From Mesorhizobium loti (GTDB lineage: Bacteria > Pseudomonadota > Alphaproteobacteria > Rhizobiales > Rhizobiaceae): 64,000 nt of DNA. The DNA lies in the NCBI RefSeq assembly GCF_001510895.1, contig NZ_LPWA01000100.1, positions 59,368 through 123,367 of the forward strand. Reading direction: 5' to 3'. Below are positions 56,367 to 64,000 of this stretch, piece by piece (position 1 is the stretch's first letter; each line of letters starts with the position of its first letter). A program made the translations under genes and the position numbers. A model generated the notes under the pieces. That model had not been told where the DNA came from, made no database searches, and was given only the letters and a program-made list of their open reading frames with translations.

Positions 56367-57137
56367 TTGGATAGAAAACTAAGTCGTGGTAGGGCTGGAG
56401 AGCCGGTGGCAATTTTGCCGGCGGCGGCCTCCGAAACGCGCACCGTGTTGCCCCCGGGAGGATTGCGCCCCAAGCGTGTGGACACGGGCGCGATCTTCGA
56501 GCTGCTCCGCTACCGAATCTGCACCCTGCAGTATCCTCCGGGCACGGCGCTGAAGGAGATCGAGCTATCCGAAGAATTCGGCGTGAGCCGGACGCCGATC
56601 CGCCAAGCCATTCAGCGGCTTGAGCTGGCCGGTCTTGTGCAACCGGTCATCGGGCATGGAACCATAGTGAAGAGCATTGATCTGCAGTCAGTGCGGCATC
56701 TGCTGCAGTATCGGCTTCAGCTTGCGCTAATGCTTGAGCATTTTCTTTCGACAACTGACGTCGAGGAAACAATCGAAAAGTTGCGCAAGTGCCACGCCAT
56801 GAATGCCGCCCTGGAGAGAGACTTCAGCCCACAAGGATTTGCCCAGGTCTCCCATGATGTGCGCTGGATCATCTGCGACAGGATTACAAATCCCTTCCTC
56901 GCTCAGAACTGGATCGACACCTATTATCTCGCCAGCCGCGTTTGGTTCCTGTGCCTGCCTGCCGAGAAGGACCACTTCATCGCTCTGCAAGCAGAGGAAA
57001 TCACGAGGCTGATCGACAGCTTCCGCTCGGGCGAGGCCCGCCGTGTCGCAACCACCGTCCACGATGTGCTGCAGACTTGGGTTGCCGATGTTTGGCAGAG
57101 CATTGCAAGCGGACGGCTGTCAATTTCGGTCACTTGA
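56367..57137 (+). CDS. GntR-family (FCD-type) transcriptional regulator
   Basis: The product has 256 residues from a TTG at 56367. An N-terminal winged helix, IFELLRYRICTLQYPPGTAL, KEIELSEEFGVSRTPIRQAI, QRLELAGLVQ, is classic GntR; the C-terminal part (LLQYRLQLALMLEHFL to the end) is an all-helical FCD-type effector domain, though the usual metal-binding histidines are not obvious. It is divergent from the ABC transporter and catabolic operon and is its likely repressor. Start uncertain because a possible ATG start at 56327 is in another frame. Confidence 0.85.
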   Translation: MDRKLSRGRAGEPVAILPAAASETRTVLPPGGLRPKRVDTGAIFELLRYRICTLQYPPGTALKEIELSEEFGVSRTPIRQAIQRLELAGLVQPVIGHGTIVKSIDLQSVRHLLQYRLQLALMLEHFLSTTDVEETIEKLRKCHAMNAALERDFSPQGFAQVSHDVRWIICDRITNPFLAQNWIDTYYLASRVWFLCLPAEKDHFIALQAEEITRLIDSFRSGEARRVATTVHDVLQTWVADVWQSIASGRLSISVT

Positions 57138-57874
57138 ATGATGGGCCTTCGTGCTTCTGCGCCAGGATCAACAGTTGCCGAACTGCTCCCATCCCTCAGA
57201 CGGTTGCAGATTGCCCAGTCCCGTGGACAATGAGTTTCATGTCCGGCCTGCAGTCGTCACAATTGCCCTTGGAGGTTTGCACGATGGAACCACTCTGGCC
57301 GCTGTACTTGGACGACACCGAAAGTGATGATATGCGACATCCATTTGGCCTCGACAGTGCGCGCGAGGGTCCGACGCGCTGCATTACGCGCAGCGGGTTC
57401 CAATGGGCAGCATCAATATCGCGTCCGGTGCATAAGGCGTGTCAAACAAGCGTGGATGCGATTCTGGGGATGCGAAATTGGCAGGCGGGTTTGACTTTTA
57501 ATACTTCTCGAATCGACTGAGTATCGGAGGAGCCTCGAATGGGCGGCAGGCGTGGTCCAAGGAACTGGGAGCAATTGATCACGAAATAGGCTGCTTCCCT
57601 GGCGCCCGATCGGGGCGCATTAAAGTCGCGGATTCGTCCCGACGCGATATTGACCGCCTTGTCGGACGATCGCCTTGACGCCGGCATTGTGACGAAGCGC
57701 GCTGGCGCTGCGCAGGTAGCCTTTGTACAGGCCGATCACCCCGGTCGTGTAATAGCCGGCACTGACTTCCCTTTCGAGCAGCACCCTAACTTCGCGGAAC
57801 AGGCGATTTCGAGGGCGACGCCGCTATGTCAAGACCATTTCGGCTTGCTCGGCCCACTTGTAGAGGCCTATCCT
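57138..57874 (+). other. debris, possible amidohydrolase fragment
   Basis: No intact gene. The plus strand at about 57695-57800 reads AFVQADHPGRVIAGTDFPFEQHPN, resembling the DHPDR.I.GTDFPF motif of amidohydrolase_2 (ACMSD-like) enzymes. The flanking frames are broken. Confidence 0.35.
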
Positions 57875-60100
57875 TCAACACGGTTTTGCTGCCGCCACGC
57901 GGCCCGGAGGCGGCTCGCTCAGGCGACCGTGCCGGGCGCGGTCGCGGGCACCACGGGCCTCGGACAGATTGTCAGTCCGCGAATTCTGTAAGGCACAATC
58001 CTCCAGCGCGAGATCGGTGACGGCGGGCACCGGCTTACCTGCAATCACCATGCCCTTCAGCCGCGCCCAGACCGCGCGGCGCTTGCGCAGCAGGTGCGAT
58101 TGCAATTCGCTCAATTCGCAAAAACTGGTTTCGCGCTTGATCGCCAGCGCATCGGCTTCGGCCGCCGCTTCGACAAGATCAAGGCCACGCTTCGTGCGCA
58201 CGACGATGCAGTTGAGCGGTTCATCCTCGATCGTCGGCCCGCCATTCAGCCAGGCATCCGAGACAGCTATATCCGCCACCTGGCCGATGCCGTCGGGACA
58301 AATCTTGCAACGAGGCGGGATCATCCACTTGTCCTCGTCTTCCCATAGCTGACAGTAGGTGAGTTCGAAGGCGCGGCCGTCCCTGGTTTCGATCCGGTTG
58401 AGGCCGGGATTCCCGTGGCCGCGATAGCGGAACAACGTGAGTTCGTCCTCATGCAAGCCGAAACGCCGAAGCACCTGTTCCGACCTCGTCAAATCCGATA
58501 CGCCGCCGCAGAAGAAAGCCAACGCGTAGCGCATGTGCTCGTCGATACGCGGATCGAGCCGCGCCAGATTGCGTACGGCAGTGACGTCGCAAGGTTTGGC
58601 GATCATCGCGAAGGGCTCGCCGCGATCGAGGATTTCACCGATACCTACCAAGCTCGCCGCAGGGCCGTAACGCGAACCCGCGCTTTCGAGCACCGAAGAG
58701 GCGTCGAAGCTGAGCCGCTGCTCGCTACGCATCGGAGCCGACCGCGACGCCGCGACATGCAGGATGAAGTTGACCCGGCCTGAGCTCAACATGAACTGGC
58801 CAAGGGCCGTCAGCACTCCACCGCCCGAGCCGCGGAACCGAACCGCCGAATCTCCGGCGCAGCCGAGGACGAGCCTTTCGGCCGGCCCCCAGATGGTGTC
58901 CATCAACGCCGCGCCGTTTGTCTGGGCCGGCGGCGGACCGACGATCCGCGTACCCGGGCAGACGGCATTGATCCGCATCAACATCTGCTTGTCCAGCACC
59001 TGCTGGGCTATTGGCCGTTCACGTCCTTCCGGTGTCATCACCATATCGACGGCGCCGAGCGCTGCCATTGAACGGCAAAGGCCACAGCCTACGCACAGCC
59101 CGTTCTCGACGATGTCACTCAACGGCAACGGATCGGCCGAGGGCGGCCCCATGTCTTGCTTGCAACTGGCTTGATCGAGGCCCACTGACCTCGGACCTGC
59201 ATCCGCGTTGCGGCGGCACTGATCCGGGCGGCGACGGAGCGCGAAGTCGAAATTGACGTTCCGGCAGGCGGCGATCAGATCGAGATCAGCGCGATGGACG
59301 ATGACCTCATCGCCCATCGAAAGCGCTTGTGCCGAGATCTCGCCGGTGGGTGCGATGATGCATGAGCCGCTTGTCAGCGCTTGGCCATCCTCGAGACTGG
59401 CCTTAGCGGCGGCCGCCACCCACGAAGTGTTCTGAGAGGCGTCCGCCTGCATAGGCAGACGATTGTCGAACAGATGCGCAGGCGCCGGCTTTTCGTTGAG
59501 CAGCATCGTGTTGTAGCCGAGCAGCACCACCTCCGCGCCATTGCGACAGAGCATACGGTAGGTTTCCGGCCAGCATCGGCCGTCACAATTGGCAAGACCG
59601 ACTCGAACGCCGCGATAGTCGAAAACCGGAAAACCGTGATTGCCTGCCTCAAAGTAGCGGCGGGCGAGATGCGCGGTCGTCGTGCTCCCTCCGGGATCGC
59701 TCGAGCCCGGCACGTGCATCTTGCGATAACGGCCGATCACGGCGCCGTCCGGGCCGACGAGATCCGTCGTGTTGAAGCGGCATATATAACCGTCTTCCCG
59801 CGTGAACTCCGCATAGCCGAGCGCAAAGCCGATCTTGAGGCGAGAGGCCGCATCATAGAGACGCTGCGTTTCCGGCCCCGGCATCGAGCTTTCGAAGAAC
59901 GCTTCGACCTCGGACTGGTCACTGATGCGCCCGCGTGGGACGAACGTGCTCAGGGCCATTTGCGGAAACACCGCAATCTCGGCATCGGCCGCGGCGGCCT
60001 CCTCCAGTAGATGCACTAGACGATAAACCATCTGGGTGCGCGAGGTGCTGGACTGAATGGGTCCGGTCTGGCAGACAGCGATGGTCAGGCATCTGGCCAT
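57875..60100 (-). CDS. fusion protein: N-carbamoylase-like nitrilase domain plus FrhB-like iron-sulfur domain
   Basis: From ATG 60100 the product has 741 residues. Residues 1-310 are a carbon-nitrogen hydrolase closest in pattern to D-N-carbamoylase, with K127 (GRYRKMHVPG) and C172 (VGLANCDGRCWPETYR) at the exact DCase positions, but the catalytic Glu47 is Gln (AVFPQMALSTF). Residues 330-720 are FrhB/FdhB-like: C336-x2-C339-x2-C342 (GLCVGCGLCRS), C381, then FAMIAKPCDVTAVRNLARLDP and PPRCKICPDGIGQVADIAVSDAW. FrhB proteins are flavin/Fe-S oxidoreductases, F420-linked in methanogens, but relatives occur without F420. The longer open frame upstream lacks family sequence. No frameshift is seen. 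Leftward cluster with an agmatinase-like gene and a methyltransferase; pathway unknown. Confidence 0.8.
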   Translation of the reverse strand: MARCLTIAVCQTGPIQSSTSRTQMVYRLVHLLEEAAAADAEIAVFPQMALSTFVPRGRISDQSEVEAFFESSMPGPETQRLYDAASRLKIGFALGYAEFTREDGYICRFNTTDLVGPDGAVIGRYRKMHVPGSSDPGGSTTTAHLARRYFEAGNHGFPVFDYRGVRVGLANCDGRCWPETYRMLCRNGAEVVLLGYNTMLLNEKPAPAHLFDNRLPMQADASQNTSWVAAAAKASLEDGQALTSGSCIIAPTGEISAQALSMGDEVIVHRADLDLIAACRNVNFDFALRRRPDQCRRNADAGPRSVGLDQASCKQDMGPPSADPLPLSDIVENGLCVGCGLCRSMAALGAVDMVMTPEGRERPIAQQVLDKQMLMRINAVCPGTRIVGPPPAQTNGAALMDTIWGPAERLVLGCAGDSAVRFRGSGGGVLTALGQFMLSSGRVNFILHVAASRSAPMRSEQRLSFDASSVLESAGSRYGPAASLVGIGEILDRGEPFAMIAKPCDVTAVRNLARLDPRIDEHMRYALAFFCGGVSDLTRSEQVLRRFGLHEDELTLFRYRGHGNPGLNRIETRDGRAFELTYCQLWEDEDKWMIPPRCKICPDGIGQVADIAVSDAWLNGGPTIEDEPLNCIVVRTKRGLDLVEAAAEADALAIKRETSFCELSELQSHLLRKRRAVWARLKGMVIAGKPVPAVTDLALEDCALQNSRTDNLSEARGARDRARHGRLSEPPPGRVAAAKPC

Positions 60101-60520
60101 GACGTCATATCCTTGGCTTGTTTTGCAAAGCCGGTGGGTTGGCGGCGGAGCGCGGGTACGAAGTTTTGAACCGGCTCTACCTGGAGCCCACTGTCGCCGA
60201 TCACCGGCACACTGCGGACCAGAACGGCGATTTGCTTGCTGGTGGGGTTTTTGCCTTGGTAGGACGTGAATCGACGCTTCTGTTCGGGCAAGGGCCAACG
60301 GTGCGGCCGAGCAAGCCACGGCAGACGCATCGGTGGGATCGATCTCTCAATCCGTAATTCGGTTCTCTGATAGAATCGAGCGCTTCACCAGCCGATACAG
60401 CATTTGCGAAGCCCATTGTAATCAGCGCATTCGTTATCAACGTCACAGCGTTCATCTGGATCTCCAGTGTATGAGTGCCCGTCTTTGCGTCGTTCTCTCG
60501 CGCAGAAAGATTTCGCAGAG
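60101..60520 (-). other. gap with a candidate small ORF (60201-60455)
   Basis: An 84-codon frame, MNAVTLITNALITMGFANAV..., has a good GGAGATCC ribosome-binding site before ATG 60455. Its start looks hydrophobic, like a signal or anchor. Another frame (60085-60330) overlaps the fusion gene start. Neither has a recognised family; a frameshifted small gene is possible. Confidence 0.3.
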
Positions 60521-61476
60521 TTACTTGGGTTCTGCCTTTGCCGCCGCCATGACGCAGAGCAATTCAAACATGAGATGCGCGGCTACCAATTGAGTGTGCC
60601 CGGATGCATCGTACATCGGCGCGATCTCACAGATGTCGGCCCCGATGATCTGGCGGCCTGTGAGCGCCCGAATAATCACCTGGGCGTCCCGTGGAGAGAG
60701 CCCACCAATTTCCGGCACACCGGTTCCCATGGCGCAGCCGCATCTAGGCAGTCGATGTCGAACGATATGTAAGTTGGACCGTCCCCCAGAACATTGACGA
60801 GTTCCTTAATTACTCTGGCGCGCCCCAAATCTTCATATTCGTCGAAGGTGATCACACGCATTCCGACCGAATGGCCAAAAGCAGTGTCGCTCTCGTTATA
60901 TTGGGTTCCCCGCAAGCCGATCTGGATCATACGCTTGGGATCCACCAACTCCTCTTCGACCGCGCGTCTGAATGTGGTTATATGATTGATTCTTGTGCCT
61001 AACGCTTCATCGAGTGTGTCTGAGTGGGCGTCGAACTGAACCAGACCTACGGGCCGATCCTTCGCAATGGCGCGAAGGATCGGCAAGGGAATCGTGTGAT
61101 CACCACCGATTGCCAGCGGCCAAGCGCCTACGGTATGAATCTCCTCGAATGTAGCCTGGATAAGGTCGATGCTTTTGACGCGCTCGTACGAGTTGACCGC
61201 TGCGTCCCCGACATCGGCCACATTCACCAGAGCAAACGGGTCGATCTTGGTCGTTGGATTAAACGGTCGGAGGACCCGTGACGCTTCTCTAACCGCGGCC
61301 GGTCCGAACCTCGATCCTGGCCTCATGTTTGTTCCGAGATCATAAGGAACGCCAATAAGTGCGATATCCAAACCCGGTCCAACAGACATGCGCCGAGTAC
61401 GCATGAACGTCGCAACGTCCGCATATCTCGCGATTTGGCTAGGATCCAAAGGACGAAAAGCCGGGTCGTTTTTCAT
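60521..61476 (-). pseudogene. agmatinase / guanidino-acid ureohydrolase, frameshifted as read
   Basis: Motifs of the arginase superfamily appear in order: ALIGVPYDLGTNMRPGSRFGP, LAIGGDHTIPLPIL, VQFDAHSDT, NHITTFRRAVEEE and YISFDIDCLDAA. At that point (near 60735) one base appears lost; the next frame continues with MGTGVPEIGGLSPRDAQ and ends MAAAKAEPK at 60521. The manganese-binding aspartates and histidines are all present. Repaired length is about 318 residues. It would hydrolyse a guanidino compound to urea and an amine. Agmatine, guanidinobutyrate and guanidinopropionate are all possible substrates. Confidence 0.82.
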
Positions 61477-61566
61477 ACCAGATTACTCCTTGTCGCAGAT
61501 CGCGCATCCAATGCGAAGTGTACGCTCAGCGTATACAAGCTGGCCAATCCAAGACTTTTCACGCGC

Positions 61567-62241
61567 TTATGCTCCACTTTTGTGAATGGAGAACAATCTG
61601 TTAATCTGCCTCATCTGAGGGTAGTCGCCGGCTGCAAGAAGTATAGCAGTAAGATTGTTTGCGCGAATGAATTCCGAAAAGAGATCATCTCGCGCATTAT
61701 TGGCGAAACCCAGGAGGATGCAGCCCGACTCCGTTAGGAATTGTGGGCCCTCCGCTAGGAACCGGCCGAGCAATCCATAACCCGGATCGATGGCAGCTCG
61801 TTCTAGATTATCTCTATACTCGTAATGGTCCGGCGCAAATATCGCCGGATGATTCCAAAATATTAAGTCAAATTTTTGGCTGGCAGAAATATTGCTGAAA
61901 ATATCGCTTTCGATTGCCGTGACGTTCTCGATTCCGTTTCTTGCAGCATTCTCTAGCGTATTCGCGACCGCCTTAGGATTTATATCGCAGGCAACCAACG
62001 ACAGCGCCCCGTGTTTCGCGAGGTAAAGTCCTGGAAGGCCGAAGCCGCAACCGACCTCCAGTATGCTTTTCCCGGCAACGGGAGGAAAGTTCTCAGTGTA
62101 CCAACGCCAGCTGTGGAAATCTGGCGGCGAAAGAACGCCCTCATGCACGGTCAAGTCAAGTCCAAATTCTTGCATGTACAATGGAAATTCCCGCCGTTGA
62201 CTGAGTTCGAGCCTCGTCCTCATTTCGTCAAGTTCCATCAT
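61567..62241 (-). CDS. class I SAM-dependent methyltransferase
   Basis: The 224-residue protein has motif I SILEVGCGFGLPGLYLA, the acidic end of strand 2 in ACDINPKAV, and FWNHPA at the position of the NPPY/NPPF motif of N-methyltransferases. The upstream region resembles the small-molecule/protein methyltransferase group that includes PrmA/RsmC-like folds. Substrate unknown. It is 90 bp upstream of the ureohydrolase gene on the same strand, so co-transcription with the nitrilase-FrhB fusion is plausible. Confidence 0.8.
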   Translation of the reverse strand: MMELDEMRTRLELSQRREFPLYMQEFGLDLTVHEGVLSPPDFHSWRWYTENFPPVAGKSILEVGCGFGLPGLYLAKHGALSLVACDINPKAVANTLENAARNGIENVTAIESDIFSNISASQKFDLIFWNHPAIFAPDHYEYRDNLERAAIDPGYGLLGRFLAEGPQFLTESGCILLGFANNARDDLFSEFIRANNLTAILLAAGDYPQMRQINRLFSIHKSGA

Positions 62242-62852
62242 ATTATCACGCTCCTTGAATCATATAATGCCAGCCCCTACTAACGCTTTACGACCATCCG
62301 GATTGGCTCTCGACCTCTGTAGAAAGACGCCGTCTTATTCATGTCATGCCTCTTCGGAAGTCGAGATCGAATAGAGCAAATCCCAGCGACAATTTTATAT
62401 CCGTCGACTCTTATTTCCGCAACGTTTTGAAACTGTTCTTTCCGAACCTATTGCCGGGCTCCCATCCAGCGGCAACTAGAGTTTCTGCCTTTTGCCCGCC
62501 ACTCGAAGCGCTTGGGCAGTGCTCCTGGACTCTATTCGCGTACATGATACACAGACGTCTTTCGGAAAAATTGCATCGCCAGCTGGGGAGGCAATGACGT
62601 GTAGCGCGTAGAATTCCATCGCGGGGCCACTATATTTTAAGAGGCATGTTCGTTTCCTTTAGCTGCTGACATGGATTGTAAATATACTAATTTGACATCG
62701 TCTGAAAACTACTATCTCTGGTGGCTTGACACAGGCCACGATGCAATGACATCGGGCGCGCAGGCCAGCACGTAAGGCTGACCCCAGTTTCTGGAGCCAC
62801 GGAGTTGTGCGGTTATGCAGATACCCTCTGTGATTTCACAGGAGGCCAGTAA
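62242..62852. other. AT-richer intergenic region left of IS5
   Basis: Promoter region for the leftward methyltransferase gene and flank of the IS. An 83-codon plus-strand frame at 62346 has no recognised motif. Confidence 0.35.
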
Positions 62853-63756
62853 GAGGCCGTTTGGAAAATCGGAAAATTGGGATTTCGGCGGAGGCTGGTT
62901 TGTGATTCAAGCTGTGGATGTGGACCAAACAGAGCCGTGGCCGGATGGCCAAGATCGCCAAGAAGACCAAGCGCTACCCGTCCGATCTGACGGACGAGGA
63001 GTGGGAACAGATCGCTCCGCTGATGCCCAAGCCTGGGCGTCGCGGCCGTCCGCGCGAGGTTGATTTCCGTGAGGTGATCAACGCGGTGCGCTACCTTGTT
63101 CGCTCGGGTTGCGGCTGGCGGATGCTGCCGATCCATTTCGGCGCCTGGCAGACGGTCTACGGCTGGTTTCGCGAGTTGGCGCGGCGCTTTCTGTTCCAGA
63201 CCATTCACGACGTGGCGCTGATGCTGGACCGCGAGCGAGCCGGGCGCGAGGCCAGTCCCACGGCGGGCGTGATCGACAGCCAGTCGGTCAAGGCTCCGCA
63301 AGCGGAAACAAGAGGGTACGACGCCGGCAAGAAGATTGTCGGCCGCAAGCGCCACATCGCCGTCGATACCGATGGGCGGCTGTTGATGGTCAACCTGACG
63401 CCGGCCGACATCTCCGACAGTGCCGGGGCTCAGGCGATTCTGGATGGCATCCGCAAGCGCTGGCCCTGGGTGAAACACCTGTTCGCCGACGGGGCCTACG
63501 ACCGGCTCAAGCTCATGGACAAGGCCGCCTATCTGGATTTCGTAGTCGAGATCATCCGCCGATCCGACGACCAGAAGGGTTTCGAAGTCTTGCCCCGCCG
63601 CTGGGTCGTCGAGCGCACCTTCGGCTGGATGACGCGGTGGCGGAGGCTCGTGCGCGACTACGAGAAGCGCATCGACGTCTCTCACGCCATGATCCTTGTC
63701 GCTATGGGCGGCAATCTCATCCGCAGAAACGCTCATCCCTGAATTTCAAAACAGAT
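62853..63756 (+). mobile_element. IS5-family insertion sequence
   Basis: The transposase gene is flanked by imperfect inverted repeats: CCGTTTGGAAAATC (62857-62870) and, on the opposite strand, CTGTTTTGAAATTC (63741-63754), 11 of 14 matching. The exact ends and target duplication could not be fixed. The copy appears complete. Confidence 0.65.
62945..63742 (+). CDS. IS5-family transposase
   Basis: The 265-residue protein reads KRYPSDLTDEEWEQIAPLMP, VRYLVRSGCGWRMLP, GVIDSQSVKAPQ (first D), HLFADGAYDR (second D) and RRWVVERTFGWMTRWRRL (E). All three DDE residues are present in one unbroken frame. The ATG at 62945 starts the conserved N-terminus; the open frame extends nine codons further. Among the mobile elements here it is the only intact one. 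Confidence 0.93.
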   Translation: MAKIAKKTKRYPSDLTDEEWEQIAPLMPKPGRRGRPREVDFREVINAVRYLVRSGCGWRMLPIHFGAWQTVYGWFRELARRFLFQTIHDVALMLDRERAGREASPTAGVIDSQSVKAPQAETRGYDAGKKIVGRKRHIAVDTDGRLLMVNLTPADISDSAGAQAILDGIRKRWPWVKHLFADGAYDRLKLMDKAAYLDFVVEIIRRSDDQKGFEVLPRRWVVERTFGWMTRWRRLVRDYEKRIDVSHAMILVAMGGNLIRRNAHP

Positions 63757-63860
63757 GGGGTGATTGGGGTCTCGACCGAGCCAGATGATGGCGGCTGCTC
63801 CTGTCGAAATGTGAAAACGTGGTCGATGTGAGTCGCCACAAACATTTGGAAGGAGCAGCC

Positions 63861-64000
63861 ATGAAGTACTTTGCCGGACTGGACGTGTCTTTGGAAGAGA
63901 CCTCTATTTGCATTGTCGACGAGACTGGCCGGATCGTGAAGGAGGCGAGAGCGTTGAGCGATCCGCAGGCATTGTGTGACGCGCTGAAGGGGACCGGCTT
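63861..64000 (+). CDS. IS110-family transposase, N-terminal part (runs off window)
   Basis: ATG at 63861 follows AAGGAG. MKYFAGLDVSLEETSIC, VDETGRIVKEARALSD is the DEDD-type N-terminus of IS110/IS1111 transposases (GLDVSLEETSICVVD). Only 46 codons lie in the window. It is 104 bp after the IS5 right end. Confidence 0.88.
   Translation, partial: MKYFAGLDVSLEETSICIVDETGRIVKEARALSDPQALCDALKGTG

Noticed and set aside
62813..63736. 307-codon minus-strand frame across the IS5 transposase
   Set aside because: Antisense of a transposase with all DDE residues on the plus strand.
1..64000. CRISPR array, tRNA or rRNA genes
   Set aside because: No spaced direct-repeat array or recognisable tRNA/rRNA sequence was seen on either strand, although short tRNAs cannot be fully excluded by eye.

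Overview
The window reads as part of a symbiosis island of a Mesorhizobium close to M. loti / M. japonicum (high-GC alphaproteobacterium). The basis is content: a fixNOQP-fixGHIS block with fnrN and hemN, the vitamin block nadQ-nadABC-bioBFDAZ with panB that is known from M. loti symbiosis islands, a LuxI/LuxR quorum-sensing locus followed by the two-frame fseA (msi172-msi171) gene, a qseC-qseM-like antiactivator switch, and many insertion-sequence remnants. The species is inferred from gene content; no database search was possible.

Layout. 1-1157: 5' end of a PEP phosphomutase gene, a lux-type box, and divergent qseC/qseM with two operators. 1488-15545: microaerobic respiration, with a ubiquinone-type hydroxylase, fixSIHG, fixPQON, fnrN and hemN, all near FNR/FixK-type boxes, then a dctA fragment. 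15937-17722: queEDC (7-deazaguanine synthesis). 18033-25650: accessory zone with decayed IS1595 and IS66 copies, a Fic AMP-transferase, small HTH proteins and a capD/flaA1-type sugar-nucleotide gene. 26030-29511: PhyH-type dioxygenase, then fseA, traI and traR. 29786-31381: IS110 remnant, parD with a dead parE, decayed panB. 31553-40732: nadQ, nadABC, bioBFDA and a truncated bioZ. 41143-57137: an unassigned catabolic cluster (amidase, M24-like hydrolase, CaiB CoA-transferase, two acyl-CoA dehydrogenases, ADP-forming acyl-CoA synthetase, MaoC, DUF35, thiolase, SDR) with a polar amino-acid ABC transporter and a GntR regulator. 57875-62241: a nitrilase/FrhB fusion protein, an agmatinase-type ureohydrolase and a methyltransferase. 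62853-64000: an intact IS5 copy and the start of an IS110-family transposase.

How the parts work together. The fix genes build and metallate the high-affinity cbb3 oxidase used in nodules; FnrN and HemN tie it to oxygen and haem supply. NAD and biotin genes support saprophytic or rhizosphere growth. traR-traI-fseA and qseC-qseM form the known circuit that decides whether the island excises and transfers. The catabolic cluster looks like import of an amino-acid-like or amide compound, hydrolysis, CoA activation and beta-oxidation-style breakdown.

Caution. At least seven otherwise well-conserved genes (qseM, fixN, fnrN, capD-like, traR, nadB, bioA) are broken by what looks like loss of one base, most often one G or C from a GG/CC pair, and the ureohydrolase gene has a similar break. 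This is either unusual decay or systematic sequencing/assembly error. The genes are entered as pseudogenes as read, with the inferred full product named. fseA is different: its two-frame structure is expected from a known programmed +1 frameshift.
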